From positions 2,248 through 18,990 of the forward strand of contig NZ_ONER01000029.1 in NCBI RefSeq assembly GCF_900316895.1: a stretch of 16,743 nucleotides of DNA, given 5' to 3'. A program made the position numbers and the translations under genes. The notes under the pieces were generated by a model. The model was given only the letters and a program-made list of their open reading frames with translations, did not search any database and was not told the origin of the DNA. Shown piece after piece: positions 7,612 through 14,558 of this stretch (within the stretch, counting starts at the first letter, position 1; each line of letters opens with the position of its first letter). Source of the DNA: an uncultured Methanobrevibacter sp. (GTDB taxonomy: Archaea > Methanobacteriota > Methanobacteria > Methanobacteriales > Methanobacteriaceae).

Positions 7612-7849
7612 ATAAATTTCAAAATAGTATAGAAGAATATGAAAAAATTCCCTAGCCTTATTTATTCAATCATATTTTATAAAAAAAAGGCAATATAAAA
7701 ATTACTTAATAATTATTGTTTAATAAAAATAAATAAATAATTGAAAAACTAGACAAAGTTTTATATATTATAAAAACATTATTATAAATTATATGGTTAA
7801 TTTACAAATTAACCAAATATTATAAAAAAAACTATAAAGGGAGATATTA
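7612..7849. promoter_or_regulatory. trm1-lrp intergenic region with lrp promoter
   Basis: The longest gene-free stretch in the window, very A+T rich. No ORF or RNA gene stands out. The left part has only a weak long-range complement (GCCTT near 7655, AAGGC near 7688), perhaps part of trm1 termination. The right part holds a good archaeal promoter: TTTTATATATTA at about 7760-7770. Transcription would start about 25 bases downstream, near 7790, just before a perfect palindrome. The GGGAGAT ribosome site at 7840-7846 precedes the lrp ATG. Confidence 0.55.
7794..7815. promoter_or_regulatory. Palindrome at the predicted lrp transcription start (candidate autoregulatory operator)
   Basis: Perfect inverted repeat: TGGTTAATTT (7794-7803), AC, AAATTAACCA (7806-7815). 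It begins within a few bases of the transcription start predicted from the TATA box and ends 34 bases before the Lrp start codon. Lrp/AsnC dimers bind palindromes and archaeal members commonly repress their own gene, so this is a natural operator candidate. The A+T-rich core with GG/CC ends is compatible with such sites. Binding is inferred, not shown. Confidence 0.55.
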
Positions 7850-8326
7850 ATGGTGAAAACTAAAGATAATGTAGTAAAACTTGATGATACAGATATTAAC
7901 ATCCTAAAAATTATCAATGAAGATGTAAGAACATCTTACAGACAAATATCACGCAGTTTAGATGTTTCTGTTGGAACTGTTCACAACCGTATTGATAAAA
8001 TGGTTAAATCCGGAGTAATTAAAAAATTCTCCCCAGTTATCGACCATGAAAAATTAGGTTTCGTTTTAACCACCATTATCGGAGTAAGAGTAAAAGGTGG
8101 AAAACTTAAAAATTGGGAAGAAAAAACATTCTTTAACAAGAATGTAGTTGGAATCTATGATGTTACTGGAGAATACGACGCATTTTTAATCGCAAAATTC
8201 AGAAACACCAATGAATTAAACGCATTTATTAAAGAATTATTAAAAGACCCAATTATAGAAAGAACATATACCCAAACTGTTCTTGATGTTATTAAAGAAG
8301 ATATGGGATCATCCAATATCTTATAA
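7850..8326 (+). CDS. Lrp/AsnC-family transcriptional regulator
   Basis: A 158-residue regulator. The N-terminal winged helix-turn-helix covers about 12-62: D-x-x-D-I-N-I-L-K-I-I, then the turn and recognition helix S-R-S-L-D-V-S-V-G-T-V-H-N-R-I at 34-48, and the wing reaching G-V-I-K-K-F. The C-terminal RAM (ligand-binding, dimer-forming) domain spans about 70-150 and has the conserved T-G-E-Y-D at 106-110. These proteins usually form dimers or octamers and respond to amino acids. No ligand can be assigned here. The ATG at 7850 has GGGAGAT upstream. A palindrome lies at the predicted start of its own transcript, and a hairpin terminator follows, so it is probably a single-gene, self-regulated unit. 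It sits just upstream of mptA but is not obviously its operon partner. Confidence 0.92.
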   Translation: MVKTKDNVVKLDDTDINILKIINEDVRTSYRQISRSLDVSVGTVHNRIDKMVKSGVIKKFSPVIDHEKLGFVLTTIIGVRVKGGKLKNWEEKTFFNKNVVGIYDVTGEYDAFLIAKFRNTNELNAFIKELLKDPIIERTYTQTVLDVIKEDMGSSNIL

Positions 8327-8337
8327 TTTTGTTTAAA

Positions 8338-8366
8338 AAAAAGTGGTTTAACCAAACTACTTTTTA
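8338..8366 (+). terminator. Hairpin/T-tract terminator after the lrp-family gene
   Basis: Stem arms 8338-8349 (AAAAAGTGGTTT) and 8354-8365 (AAACTACTTTTT) pair over 12 positions with one G-T wobble, closing an AACC loop. The T-run on the 3' arm is the release tract. It begins about 12 bases after the lrp stop codon. The stem centre contains TGGTTTAACCA, sharing the TGGTT/AACCA arms of the lrp leader palindrome. Confidence 0.62.
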
Positions 8367-8448
8367 ATTTATTTCTTATTATCTTATTTTGTAAAAAATT
8401 TTTTTCACACCAATAAAAATATTGCCGTGTCAATGTTGATTTTATTAG

Positions 8449-8513
8449 GTATTTATATAAAAAGACATACAAATATTATAATATTTAAATAAATTTAAAT
8501 AGAGGTTATAAAA
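8449..8513 (+). promoter_or_regulatory. mptA promoter, start-site palindrome and ribosome site
   Basis: ATTTATATAA at 8451-8460 is a strong archaeal TATA box, placing the transcription start near 8480. A perfect 16-base palindrome of A and T only, AAATATTA/TAATATTT, lies at 8471-8486 across that point. GAGGTTAT at 8502-8509 is a clear ribosome binding site for the TTG start at 8514. The A/T-only palindrome may be chance or DNA-melting related rather than an operator. Confidence 0.55.
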
Positions 8514-9452
8514 TTGGCAGTTTGCTTACCCGATACTCAGGACGACGCTCCAAGTGTGCCTATAAAACTAACAAGAGTGGGCGTTACTGGAGTTAAGAAA
8601 TTATTACAACTTAAAAGAACAAATAAAAGACCTATAATACTGGTACCTACTTTTGACGCATTTGTTGATTTACCAAGTGATCAAAAAGGAGTACACATGT
8701 CCAGGAACCCGGAAGCCATTAGCGAAGTCCTCGAAGATGTAGCTAAAGACTCTACCGTAGATGTTGAATCATTATGTGCAAAAATTGTTGACAAAATGAT
8801 GACTAAACACGAATACGCAGAACGTGTTGAAATATCAATGACAACTGATTTTATGTTCATGAAGGAATCTCCAGTTACCAAAAACAAAACCCAAGAAATG
8901 GCACATCTAAAAGCTAAAGCCATTGGGCTAAGGGATAAAGAGGGTAACGTGGATATCAGAAAAAGCATAGGTGCAGAACTTATTGGAATGACCGTGTGCC
9001 CATGTGCACAAGAGTCAGTAAGAGAATCTGATAAGACAAAACTATTGGAATTCTTAGATGAGGAAACCACTCAAAAAGTTTTAGATACAGTTACTTTTGC
9101 TTCACACAATCAAAGGGGAGTAGGAACATTATTAATTGAAGTTCCTGAAGACAAATATGTGAAAGCAGAAGACTTGATTGATATTATTGAAACTTCAATG
9201 AGTTCACCTGTATGTGAATTACTCAAGAGACCTGATGAAAATGCAACAGTAATGAATGCTCACAGAAATCCTGTTTTCGTTGAAGATTGTGTAAGAAACA
9301 TGATGGAAAAAATTGTTCAGAAATATTCTGATTTCCCTGACGACACATTGATTACTGCACGTCAAGAGAACCAGGAAAGTATTCACAGACACAATGCATA
9401 TGCTGAAAAAGTAACTACACTTGGAGAATTAAAAGCTGAATTAAATATCTAA
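8514..9452 (+). CDS. mptA: GTP cyclohydrolase MptA (type IB/FolE2-like)
   Basis: A 312-residue Fe(II)-dependent GTP cyclohydrolase that converts GTP to 7,8-dihydroneopterin 2',3'-cyclic phosphate, the first step to the pterin part of methanopterin. The signatures seen are the early L-P-D-T-Q, S-D-Q-K-G-V-H-M-S-R at 55-64, the metal/substrate region M-T-V-C-P-C-A-Q-E around 159-167 (C162, C164), and the S-H-N-Q-R-G block near 197-202. These are hallmarks of the COG1469/FolE2 family rather than of classical FolE. The length is normal and the key residues are present. The start is TTG, supported by GAGGTT 6 bases upstream. It heads a probable three-gene operon, 12 bases ahead of the unknown protein gene that is followed by cofG. 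Confidence 0.94.
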   Translation: MAVCLPDTQDDAPSVPIKLTRVGVTGVKKLLQLKRTNKRPIILVPTFDAFVDLPSDQKGVHMSRNPEAISEVLEDVAKDSTVDVESLCAKIVDKMMTKHEYAERVEISMTTDFMFMKESPVTKNKTQEMAHLKAKAIGLRDKEGNVDIRKSIGAELIGMTVCPCAQESVRESDKTKLLEFLDEETTQKVLDTVTFASHNQRGVGTLLIEVPEDKYVKAEDLIDIIETSMSSPVCELLKRPDENATVMNAHRNPVFVEDCVRNMMEKIVQKYSDFPDDTLITARQENQESIHRHNAYAEKVTTLGELKAELNI

Positions 9453-9464
9453 GGAAATGATTTA

Positions 9465-9905
9465 ATGAAAAAAACTTATGAACTTGCAGGCCAAGTAATG
9501 GGATTTTTCGATGCATTTAAAGGATCAAGACCTGCGATAGATAATGAAAGGATATTGATTGTTAGAGGCAGATCCAGAAAAGTTCTGCCGCTCAATGAAT
9601 TTGACTCAAAACTCACAGAAATTGGGGAAATTCTAGGCGGGACCGAATTGGATGCCACATCCGAAAAAATTTCAGAAATTCTTGAAGTGGGAGATAAAAA
9701 CATCAAAAGAAGCGAAAATGTTACAAGTGATGTGGACAACAAGGGATTTATGCGAATGCAGGAAGAACTGGAATCCATGGGGCTTGTTGTTGAATATAAA
9801 GTATTTGAACTTCCGAGTTTTGATGTTATTATCGCAATTTGGGAAGACAAAAATGAAATTCCTCCGCTTTATGTGGAAGTTACCGTTTCTGAACGTGAAG
9901 ATTAA
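9465..9905 (+). CDS. Uncharacterised methanogen protein between mptA and cofG (possibly DUF2120)
   Basis: A 146-residue soluble protein; I do not recognise a function. From memory it may be the methanogen-specific DUF2120 family, but I am not certain. It has no signal peptide, membrane segment or cysteine. The N-terminal part (about 20-60) is an alternating strand/basic pattern containing I-L-I-V-R-G-R-S-R-K. A helical acidic middle follows, then a second strand-rich part (105-142) with V-V-E-Y-K-V-F-E-L-P-S-F-D-V-I-I-A-I-W, which suggests two related alpha/beta halves. The ATG at 9465 follows AAGGAAATGA. It starts 12 bases after mptA and stops 2 bases before cofG, so it must be co-expressed with a methanopterin enzyme and an F420 enzyme. 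A role in cofactor synthesis or its control is inference from position only. Confidence 0.8.
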   Translation: MKKTYELAGQVMGFFDAFKGSRPAIDNERILIVRGRSRKVLPLNEFDSKLTEIGEILGGTELDATSEKISEILEVGDKNIKRSENVTSDVDNKGFMRMQEELESMGLVVEYKVFELPSFDVIIAIWEDKNEIPPLYVEVTVSERED

Positions 9906-9907
9906 AT

Positions 9908-11008
9908 ATGACATCAAATTTAACTAAAGAGGATATTCTCCGCATATTGAATGCAACTGACAGTGAAATCAGGAAATACATGTCAGAAACCATGAAATAT
10001 AGGGAGAATAATCTTATTACTTATTCTAAAAATATTTTTATACCATTAACTGAAATCTGCAAAAACGATTGTGGATACTGTAATTTTAAAAAGCATCCTG
10101 ATGATCCTGATGTGATTCTTTTAAAAAGTAAAGAAGAGATTCTAGAGGATTTGAAAGAAGCTGAAAAATATGGATGCAAGGAAGCTTTATTTACATTCGG
10201 TGAGGATGCCGATGAAGAAGAGGCAGTCCGTTTAAAATTGGCGGAATATGGTTATGAAAAAATGATTGACTATGTCGTTGACATATGCCAGATGACATTG
10301 GATGAAACTTCTCTTCTGCCGCATACCAACGGAGGAAATTACTCCTATGAGGATTTGAAAAGGCTTAAAGAAGTAAACGCTTCAATGGGATTGATGCTTG
10401 AAAATTCATCTTCAAGACTAATGGAACTACCTGCACACAATAAAAGTCCTGGAAAAAATCCTAAAATAAGACTACAAACCATTGAAAATGCCGGAAAACT
10501 TAAAATTCCATACACAACAGGCATTTTAATTGGAATCGGCGAAACTCATGAAGAAGTGGCAGAATCCCTGCTTGCCATTAAAGATTTATATGACAAGTAC
10601 GGTCATATTCAGGAGGTCATCATTCAAAATTTCACACCGATACCTGGAATTGAAATGGAAGACTGGCCTGAACCAAGCTTTTTAGATATGATCAGAACTG
10701 TTACCGCAGCTCGATTATTATTTAAAGATACTGACGTAAGTATCCAGGTTCCACCTAATCTGAACAGGGACACAGCCCAGGTATTCCTGTCATGCGGCGC
10801 TGACGATTGGGGTGGAGTTTCACCGGTAAGTCCGGATTATGTAAACATTACTTCTCCATGGCCGGGAATTGATGAGCTTAAAAACCTGACTGAAGATGAT
10901 GGTTTTGAGCTGATTGAAAGGCTTTGCGTATATGAAAAATACGTCAACAAAGAATGGTTAAATGAAACCCTTTTAAAAAAGATATCTAATCTATCCGAGC
11001 ATCAATAA
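9908..11008 (+). CDS. cofG: 7,8-didemethyl-8-hydroxy-5-deazariboflavin synthase subunit CofG
   Basis: A 366-residue radical SAM enzyme. C51-x-x-x-C55-x-x-C58 (with N-D-C-G-Y-C) binds the 4Fe-4S cluster and SAM. Other CofG-like features are the N-terminal T-Y-S-K-N-I-F-I-P-L-T, the L-E-N-S-S-S-R-L block in the middle and the C-terminal G-A-D-D-W-G-G-V-S-P. Together with CofH it forms the deazaflavin chromophore Fo of coenzyme F420 from tyrosine and 5-amino-6-ribitylaminouracil. CofH is not in this window. The sequence is full length and motif-intact. The ATG at 9908 is 2 bases after the preceding stop, implying coupled translation. The 3' end overlaps the leftward taw2-like gene by 23 bases. 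Confidence 0.95.
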   Translation: MTSNLTKEDILRILNATDSEIRKYMSETMKYRENNLITYSKNIFIPLTEICKNDCGYCNFKKHPDDPDVILLKSKEEILEDLKEAEKYGCKEALFTFGEDADEEEAVRLKLAEYGYEKMIDYVVDICQMTLDETSLLPHTNGGNYSYEDLKRLKEVNASMGLMLENSSSRLMELPAHNKSPGKNPKIRLQTIENAGKLKIPYTTGILIGIGETHEEVAESLLAIKDLYDKYGHIQEVIIQNFTPIPGIEMEDWPEPSFLDMIRTVTAARLLFKDTDVSIQVPPNLNRDTAQVFLSCGADDWGGVSPVSPDYVNITSPWPGIDELKNLTEDDGFELIERLCVYEKYVNKEWLNETLLKKISNLSEHQ

Positions 11009-11714
11009 CCACGTGCCAGACTCCTGGAGAATACTTTTTTATTTTATTTATTTCCAACAGTTCAACAGGGCGGTTGCCAGCTTCAGAAATGATTCTTTCT
11101 ATCGGCCTTGAATTCATTAGCTTTTCAGGAACGGTTTCATGATAATGCAGGATCCCACCTTCATTCAAACTGTCGATGGCAACTTTCAGGTAATGATGAG
11201 TTGTCTTGACATAACCCATTATGATTCTGTCGGCATTATATTTTGGAGTTTCCACCATGCAGTCCCCCAAAACAGGGGTGATGTTATCCAGCTTGTTCAG
11301 TTTGATGTTTTCGCAGAGGAAATGATATGAATTGGGATTGATTTCTATCGAGATAACCTCACGGGCATTTGCATGAACGCCAATTGGAATGGAAAAATAG
11401 CCTATTCCCGCAAACATATCGATTACGGTTTCGCCATCGCCGACCAATTGGGCAATTCTCAGCCGTTCATTGTTATTGCCCTTTGACCACATCACCTTTG
11501 ACAAATCCAACTTAAACAGACACCCGTTTTCCTTATTGACTGTTTCAGTTTCCTCACCATAAAGAACCTTATAAACCGGCTCACGTTTAGTTCCCTGAAT
11601 GTGGTCAATCTTCATGATTGTTTTAACGTGATGCTTTTTTGATAACTCCTCGAAATCCTCATCGGGATATTTCTTGTCCAATATCAGGACATCTCCAATT
11701 TTTTTATATTTCAT
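10986..11714 (-). CDS. taw2: Class I SAM enzyme, Taw2-like (wyosine pathway) tRNA aminocarboxypropyltransferase
   Basis: A 242-residue protein of the Trm5/TYW2 group. D-M-F-A-G-I-G-Y-F at 99-107 is the SAM loop and I-E-I-N at 123-126 the ribose-binding strand. S-K-G-N-N-N-E-R-L-R-I at 77-87 is the group-specific element before motif I. M-G-Y-V at 166-169 replaces the N-(L/P)-P motif of true Trm5 methyltransferases, which favours Taw2: transfer of the aminocarboxypropyl group of SAM to 4-demethylwyosine at G37 of tRNA-Phe. Trm5 remains the alternative. The protein is slightly shorter than the ~270 residues I expect for Taw2, mainly at the N-terminus. The ATG at 11714 has GGGTG just upstream. 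Its stop lies inside the cofG 3' end. It is divergent from psmB. Confidence 0.82.
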   Translation of the reverse strand: MKYKKIGDVLILDKKYPDEDFEELSKKHHVKTIMKIDHIQGTKREPVYKVLYGEETETVNKENGCLFKLDLSKVMWSKGNNNERLRIAQLVGDGETVIDMFAGIGYFSIPIGVHANAREVISIEINPNSYHFLCENIKLNKLDNITPVLGDCMVETPKYNADRIIMGYVKTTHHYLKVAIDSLNEGGILHYHETVPEKLMNSRPIERIISEAGNRPVELLEINKIKKYSPGVWHVVIDARID

Positions 11715-11896
11715 CTACACCCACTCAAAAGAAAACTTTATATATACAAATAACTAATATTAGTATTGTTAGTTTATACTAATTATTGATTCTGATTTTA
11801 AATAAAATTAATCGCTAGATTAGTTTATATTTTGTTAAATTAACCTATGAGTAGTTGAAATTAGATATTTTAAATACTTATATGAGGTGTATTTAA
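11715..11896. promoter_or_regulatory. Divergent taw2-psmB control region with inverted repeat
   Basis: This 182-base region feeds both genes. For taw2 the minus-strand TATATATAAAG at about 11737-11748 is a strong TATA box only ~25-30 bases from the ATG, implying a very short leader. For psmB the box TTTATATTTT at about 11824-11833 puts the start near 11850, and GAGGTG at 11884-11889 is a clear ribosome site. Between the two boxes lies a perfect inverted repeat, ATTAGTAT (11759-11766) and ATACTAAT (11776-11783). TAGTTTAT occurs at 11770-11777 and 11821-11828, and AAATTAACC (11837-11845) matches one half of the lrp palindrome. Confidence 0.5.
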
Positions 11897-12511
11897 ATGG
11901 ATGATAAAATACTAGAAGGTACAACAACCGTTGGAATTACTTGTAAAGACGGAGTTGTATTTGCAAGCGAAAGAAGGGCTAGTATGGGAAACCTTGTAGC
12001 TCACAAAGTAGCAGAAAAAATATTTAAAATTGACGATCACATTGTAACCACCATAGCTGGTTCCGTTGGAGATGCTCAAAGTTTAATGAAAGTTATTGAA
12101 GCAGAAGTTTCACTCTACCAAATGAGAAACAACGATGCAATTAGCGTCAAGGCTGCTGCATCATTAACAGCAAACATCCTACGTTCCGGACCAATGTATG
12201 TCCAAACATTACTTGGAGGAATGGACGGAGACAAACCATCTCTCTACTCATTAGACCCAGCCGGAGGTATGATTGAAGATACTTATATCTCAACTGGATC
12301 AGGTTCCATCGTAGCATACGGTGTGCTTGAAGACAGATTCAGAGATGATTTAACAACTGACGAAGGAATTGAAATAGCCATAAGAGCTATAAGGGCTGCT
12401 GCTGAACGTGACACCTACTCCGGGAACGGATATTTAGTCGCTAAAGTAGATGAAAACGGCTTTGAAATGTTAGATAATGAAAAAATTAATGAGATTCTTG
12501 GAAAACTATAA
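11897..12511 (+). CDS. psmB: Proteasome beta subunit PsmB
   Basis: A 204-residue catalytic subunit of the archaeal 20S proteasome. An 8-residue propeptide (M-D-D-K-I-L-E-G) would be removed autocatalytically before T-T-T-V-G, exposing Thr9 as the N-terminal nucleophile. Counting from that threonine, E17 and K33 are in place (S-E-R-R-A-S-M-G and A-E-K-I), and the later S-G-S-G and S-G-N-G-Y segments fit the active-site region. Beta rings stack inside PsmA alpha rings and work with PAN-type ATPases; neither partner is in the window. The ATG at 11897 has GAGGTG upstream. It is followed by 133 bases before fttA containing a separate promoter, so it is probably independently transcribed. Confidence 0.97.
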   Translation: MDDKILEGTTTVGITCKDGVVFASERRASMGNLVAHKVAEKIFKIDDHIVTTIAGSVGDAQSLMKVIEAEVSLYQMRNNDAISVKAAASLTANILRSGPMYVQTLLGGMDGDKPSLYSLDPAGGMIEDTYISTGSGSIVAYGVLEDRFRDDLTTDEGIEIAIRAIRAAAERDTYSGNGYLVAKVDENGFEMLDNEKINEILGKL

Positions 12512-12644
12512 GTAATAAGCTAATTTTTCATAACTAACTATTTTTTATATAACATAGTGTAGATAGTTTATGGAATTTTACTAATTATAGCTTAAATGCT
12601 TTCATAAACTATTATCCTACACAAACTTTTTTTGAAGGGATTAT
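12512..12644 (+). promoter_or_regulatory. fttA promoter with bipartite inverted repeat
   Basis: A TATA box TTTTTTATATAA at 12541-12552 predicts a transcription start near 12572. GTGTAG-ATAGTTTATG (12557-12572) is mirrored by CATAAACTAT-tatc-CTACAC (12603-12622): ten plus six complementary positions, with a 4-base insertion in the right arm. The inner stem can be extended by about three more pairs including one wobble. The left arm lies between the TATA box and the start, the right arm in the leader, so it can act as two operator half-sites or as part of an mRNA hairpin. GAAGGGAT at 12634-12641 is the ribosome site for the ATG at 12645. A weaker third copy of the arm (CATAACTAACTAT) lies at 12529-12541. 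Confidence 0.55.
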
Positions 12645-14558
12645 ATGACTTCAGACATTTTAGAAGATATCAAAAAAGAGATTTTAAGTAAACTACCAGA
12701 TGAAATTCAGGTTTCCAAAGTGGAATTTGAAGGACCGGAAGTGGTAGTCTATACCAAAAATCCAGAAATTATTACTGAAAATGGAGATCTAATCAGATCA
12801 CTTGCAAAAGAACTTAGAAAAAGAATTATTATTAGATCTGACAAAAGTGCATTACTTGAACCAGAAGAAACCATAAATAAAATTCATGAAATAGTTCCAG
12901 ACGGAGCTGAAATTACAGATATTTACTTTGACACCGTAACCTGCGAAGTAGTGATTACCGCTAAAAAACCAGGACTTGTCATTGGAAAATACGGTGTGAC
13001 ATCAAGAAATATCGTTAAAAATACCGGATGGGCACCTAAAATATTAAGAACCCCTCCGATTAGTTCAGACATTATTGGAAAAATTAGAACTATCCAAAAG
13101 AACAGCAGCAAAGACAGGAAAAAATTGCTGCAAAAGCTCGGACGTCAAATTCACCAAGGAAGTAAATTCCCAAATGACTGGGCAAGAGTTACTTCAATGG
13201 GAGGATATAAAGAAGTAGGACGTTCCTCAATGTTATTGCAAACACCAAACAGTCGTGTTTTGCTCGATTGTGGTGTTAATGTTGCTGCATCAGACAATAA
13301 AAATGCATTCCCAATGTTAAATGCACCTGAATTTTCAATTGAGGAATTGGATGCAGTCATTATATCTCACGCTCACTTAGATCATTGCGGATTTGTGCCT
13401 TACCTTTTCCATTACGGATATGATGGACCGGTTTACTGTACAACTCCAACCAGGGATTTAACCACCCTTTTACAGTTTGATCATTTGGATATTGCCCACA
13501 GAGAAGGCAATCCACTACCTTTTACATCAAAAAATGTAAAACATCAAATTAAAAATACAATCACTTTAGATTATGGTGAAGTAACTGACATTTCACCGGA
13601 CATAAGACTGACATTGCATAATGCAGGACACATTTTAGGTTCCGCAATCTCCCACATGCACATTGGAGACGGTGCTTACAATTTGGTATACACTGGAGAC
13701 TTCAAATATGAACCTTCAAGATTACTCGAACCTGCTACAATCAGATTCCCACGTGCCGAAACAGTAATCATGGAAAGTACATACGGTGGAAAGGAAGATG
13801 TGCAGCCTTCCAGAAACAATGCCGAAAAGGAAATGATGAAAACCATCTACAAAACCCTCAAACGTGGAGGAAAAGTATTGGTTCCGGTATTTGCTGTGGG
13901 AAGGGCACAGGAACTGATGGTTGTGCTTGAAGAGTACATGAGACATGGAATGATTGAAGAGGTACCAATTTATATTGACGGAATGATTTGGGAAGCTACA
14001 GCAATCCACACCGCAAGACCTGAGTACCTAAGCAAAGACTTAAGGGATCAAATCTTCCACATGGGAAGAAATCCATTTGTCTCAGACATGTTCAAGAAAG
14101 TCCAGAATCATGACCAAAGAAAAGATATTGTCGAAGCAAAACAGCCTGCAATCATCCTTTCAACATCAGGTATGTTGACCGGAGGAAACTCCGTCGAATA
14201 CTTCAAATGGCTATGTGAAGATGAAAGAAATACAATCATATTCGTAGGATACCAGTCAGAAGGTTCAATGGGTAGAAGAGTTCAAAAAGGCTGGAAAGAA
14301 ATTCCTCTTGAAGATGACGATGGAAGAACCAAACAATTCTGCGTTAGAATGCAAGTTAAAACCATTAATGGATTCAGTGGTCACTCCAACAGAAAACAAC
14401 TGATGGAATATATCAAAAGGCTCAATCCAAGGCCTGAAAGAGTCATCACATGTCATGGTGACCCATACAAAGCAGTGGACTTGGCCTCATCAATTCATAG
14501 AAGCTATAAGATTGAGACCAAAACCCCAGTCAATTTGGATTGCGTAAGAATTCATTAA
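12645..14558 (+). CDS. fttA: Transcription termination factor FttA / aCPSF1 (KH-MBL-beta-CASP ribonuclease)
   Basis: A 637-residue archaeal CPSF73-like ribonuclease. The N-terminal KH-like domain (about 1-70) is followed by a canonical KH domain with I-G-K-Y-G at 113-117. The metallo-beta-lactamase core has H242-A-H244-L-D246-H247, G-H329-I-L-G-S and D352. The beta-CASP domain has E-S-T-Y-G-G around 377-382, S-T-S-G-M at 506-510 and F-S-G-H580-S-N, with a final H604. All zinc ligands are visible, so it should be active. Known homologs cleave nascent RNA at U-rich sites and end transcription genome-wide in archaea, dimerising through the C-terminus. The length matches the family. The gene is preceded by its own promoter and an unusual dyad. 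It is annotated in many genomes simply as beta-CASP ribonuclease aCPSF1. Confidence 0.97.
   Translation: MTSDILEDIKKEILSKLPDEIQVSKVEFEGPEVVVYTKNPEIITENGDLIRSLAKELRKRIIIRSDKSALLEPEETINKIHEIVPDGAEITDIYFDTVTCEVVITAKKPGLVIGKYGVTSRNIVKNTGWAPKILRTPPISSDIIGKIRTIQKNSSKDRKKLLQKLGRQIHQGSKFPNDWARVTSMGGYKEVGRSSMLLQTPNSRVLLDCGVNVAASDNKNAFPMLNAPEFSIEELDAVIISHAHLDHCGFVPYLFHYGYDGPVYCTTPTRDLTTLLQFDHLDIAHREGNPLPFTSKNVKHQIKNTITLDYGEVTDISPDIRLTLHNAGHILGSAISHMHIGDGAYNLVYTGDFKYEPSRLLEPATIRFPRAETVIMESTYGGKEDVQPSRNNAEKEMMKTIYKTLKRGGKVLVPVFAVGRAQELMVVLEEYMRHGMIEEVPIYIDGMIWEATAIHTARPEYLSKDLRDQIFHMGRNPFVSDMFKKVQNHDQRKDIVEAKQPAIILSTSGMLTGGNSVEYFKWLCEDERNTIIFVGYQSEGSMGRRVQKGWKEIPLEDDDGRTKQFCVRMQVKTINGFSGHSNRKQLMEYIKRLNPRPERVITCHGDPYKAVDLASSIHRSYKIETKTPVNLDCVRIH

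Noticed and set aside
7612..7849. Possible small RNA or tRNA in the longest intergenic gap
   Set aside because: No cloverleaf, T-loop or GC-rich stem is visible; the DNA is almost all A and T apart from the lrp promoter and palindrome.
8155..8472. 105-codon minus-strand frame across the lrp 3' end, its terminator and the mptA promoter
   Set aside because: The upstream half is A+T-rich non-coding DNA giving a Lys/Phe/Tyr/Asn-rich peptide; it conflicts with the lrp terminator and mptA promoter.
9652..9927. 91-codon plus-strand frame overlapping the unknown protein and cofG start
   Set aside because: Lys/Trp-rich +1 frame translation crossing two well-supported genes, without a ribosome site.
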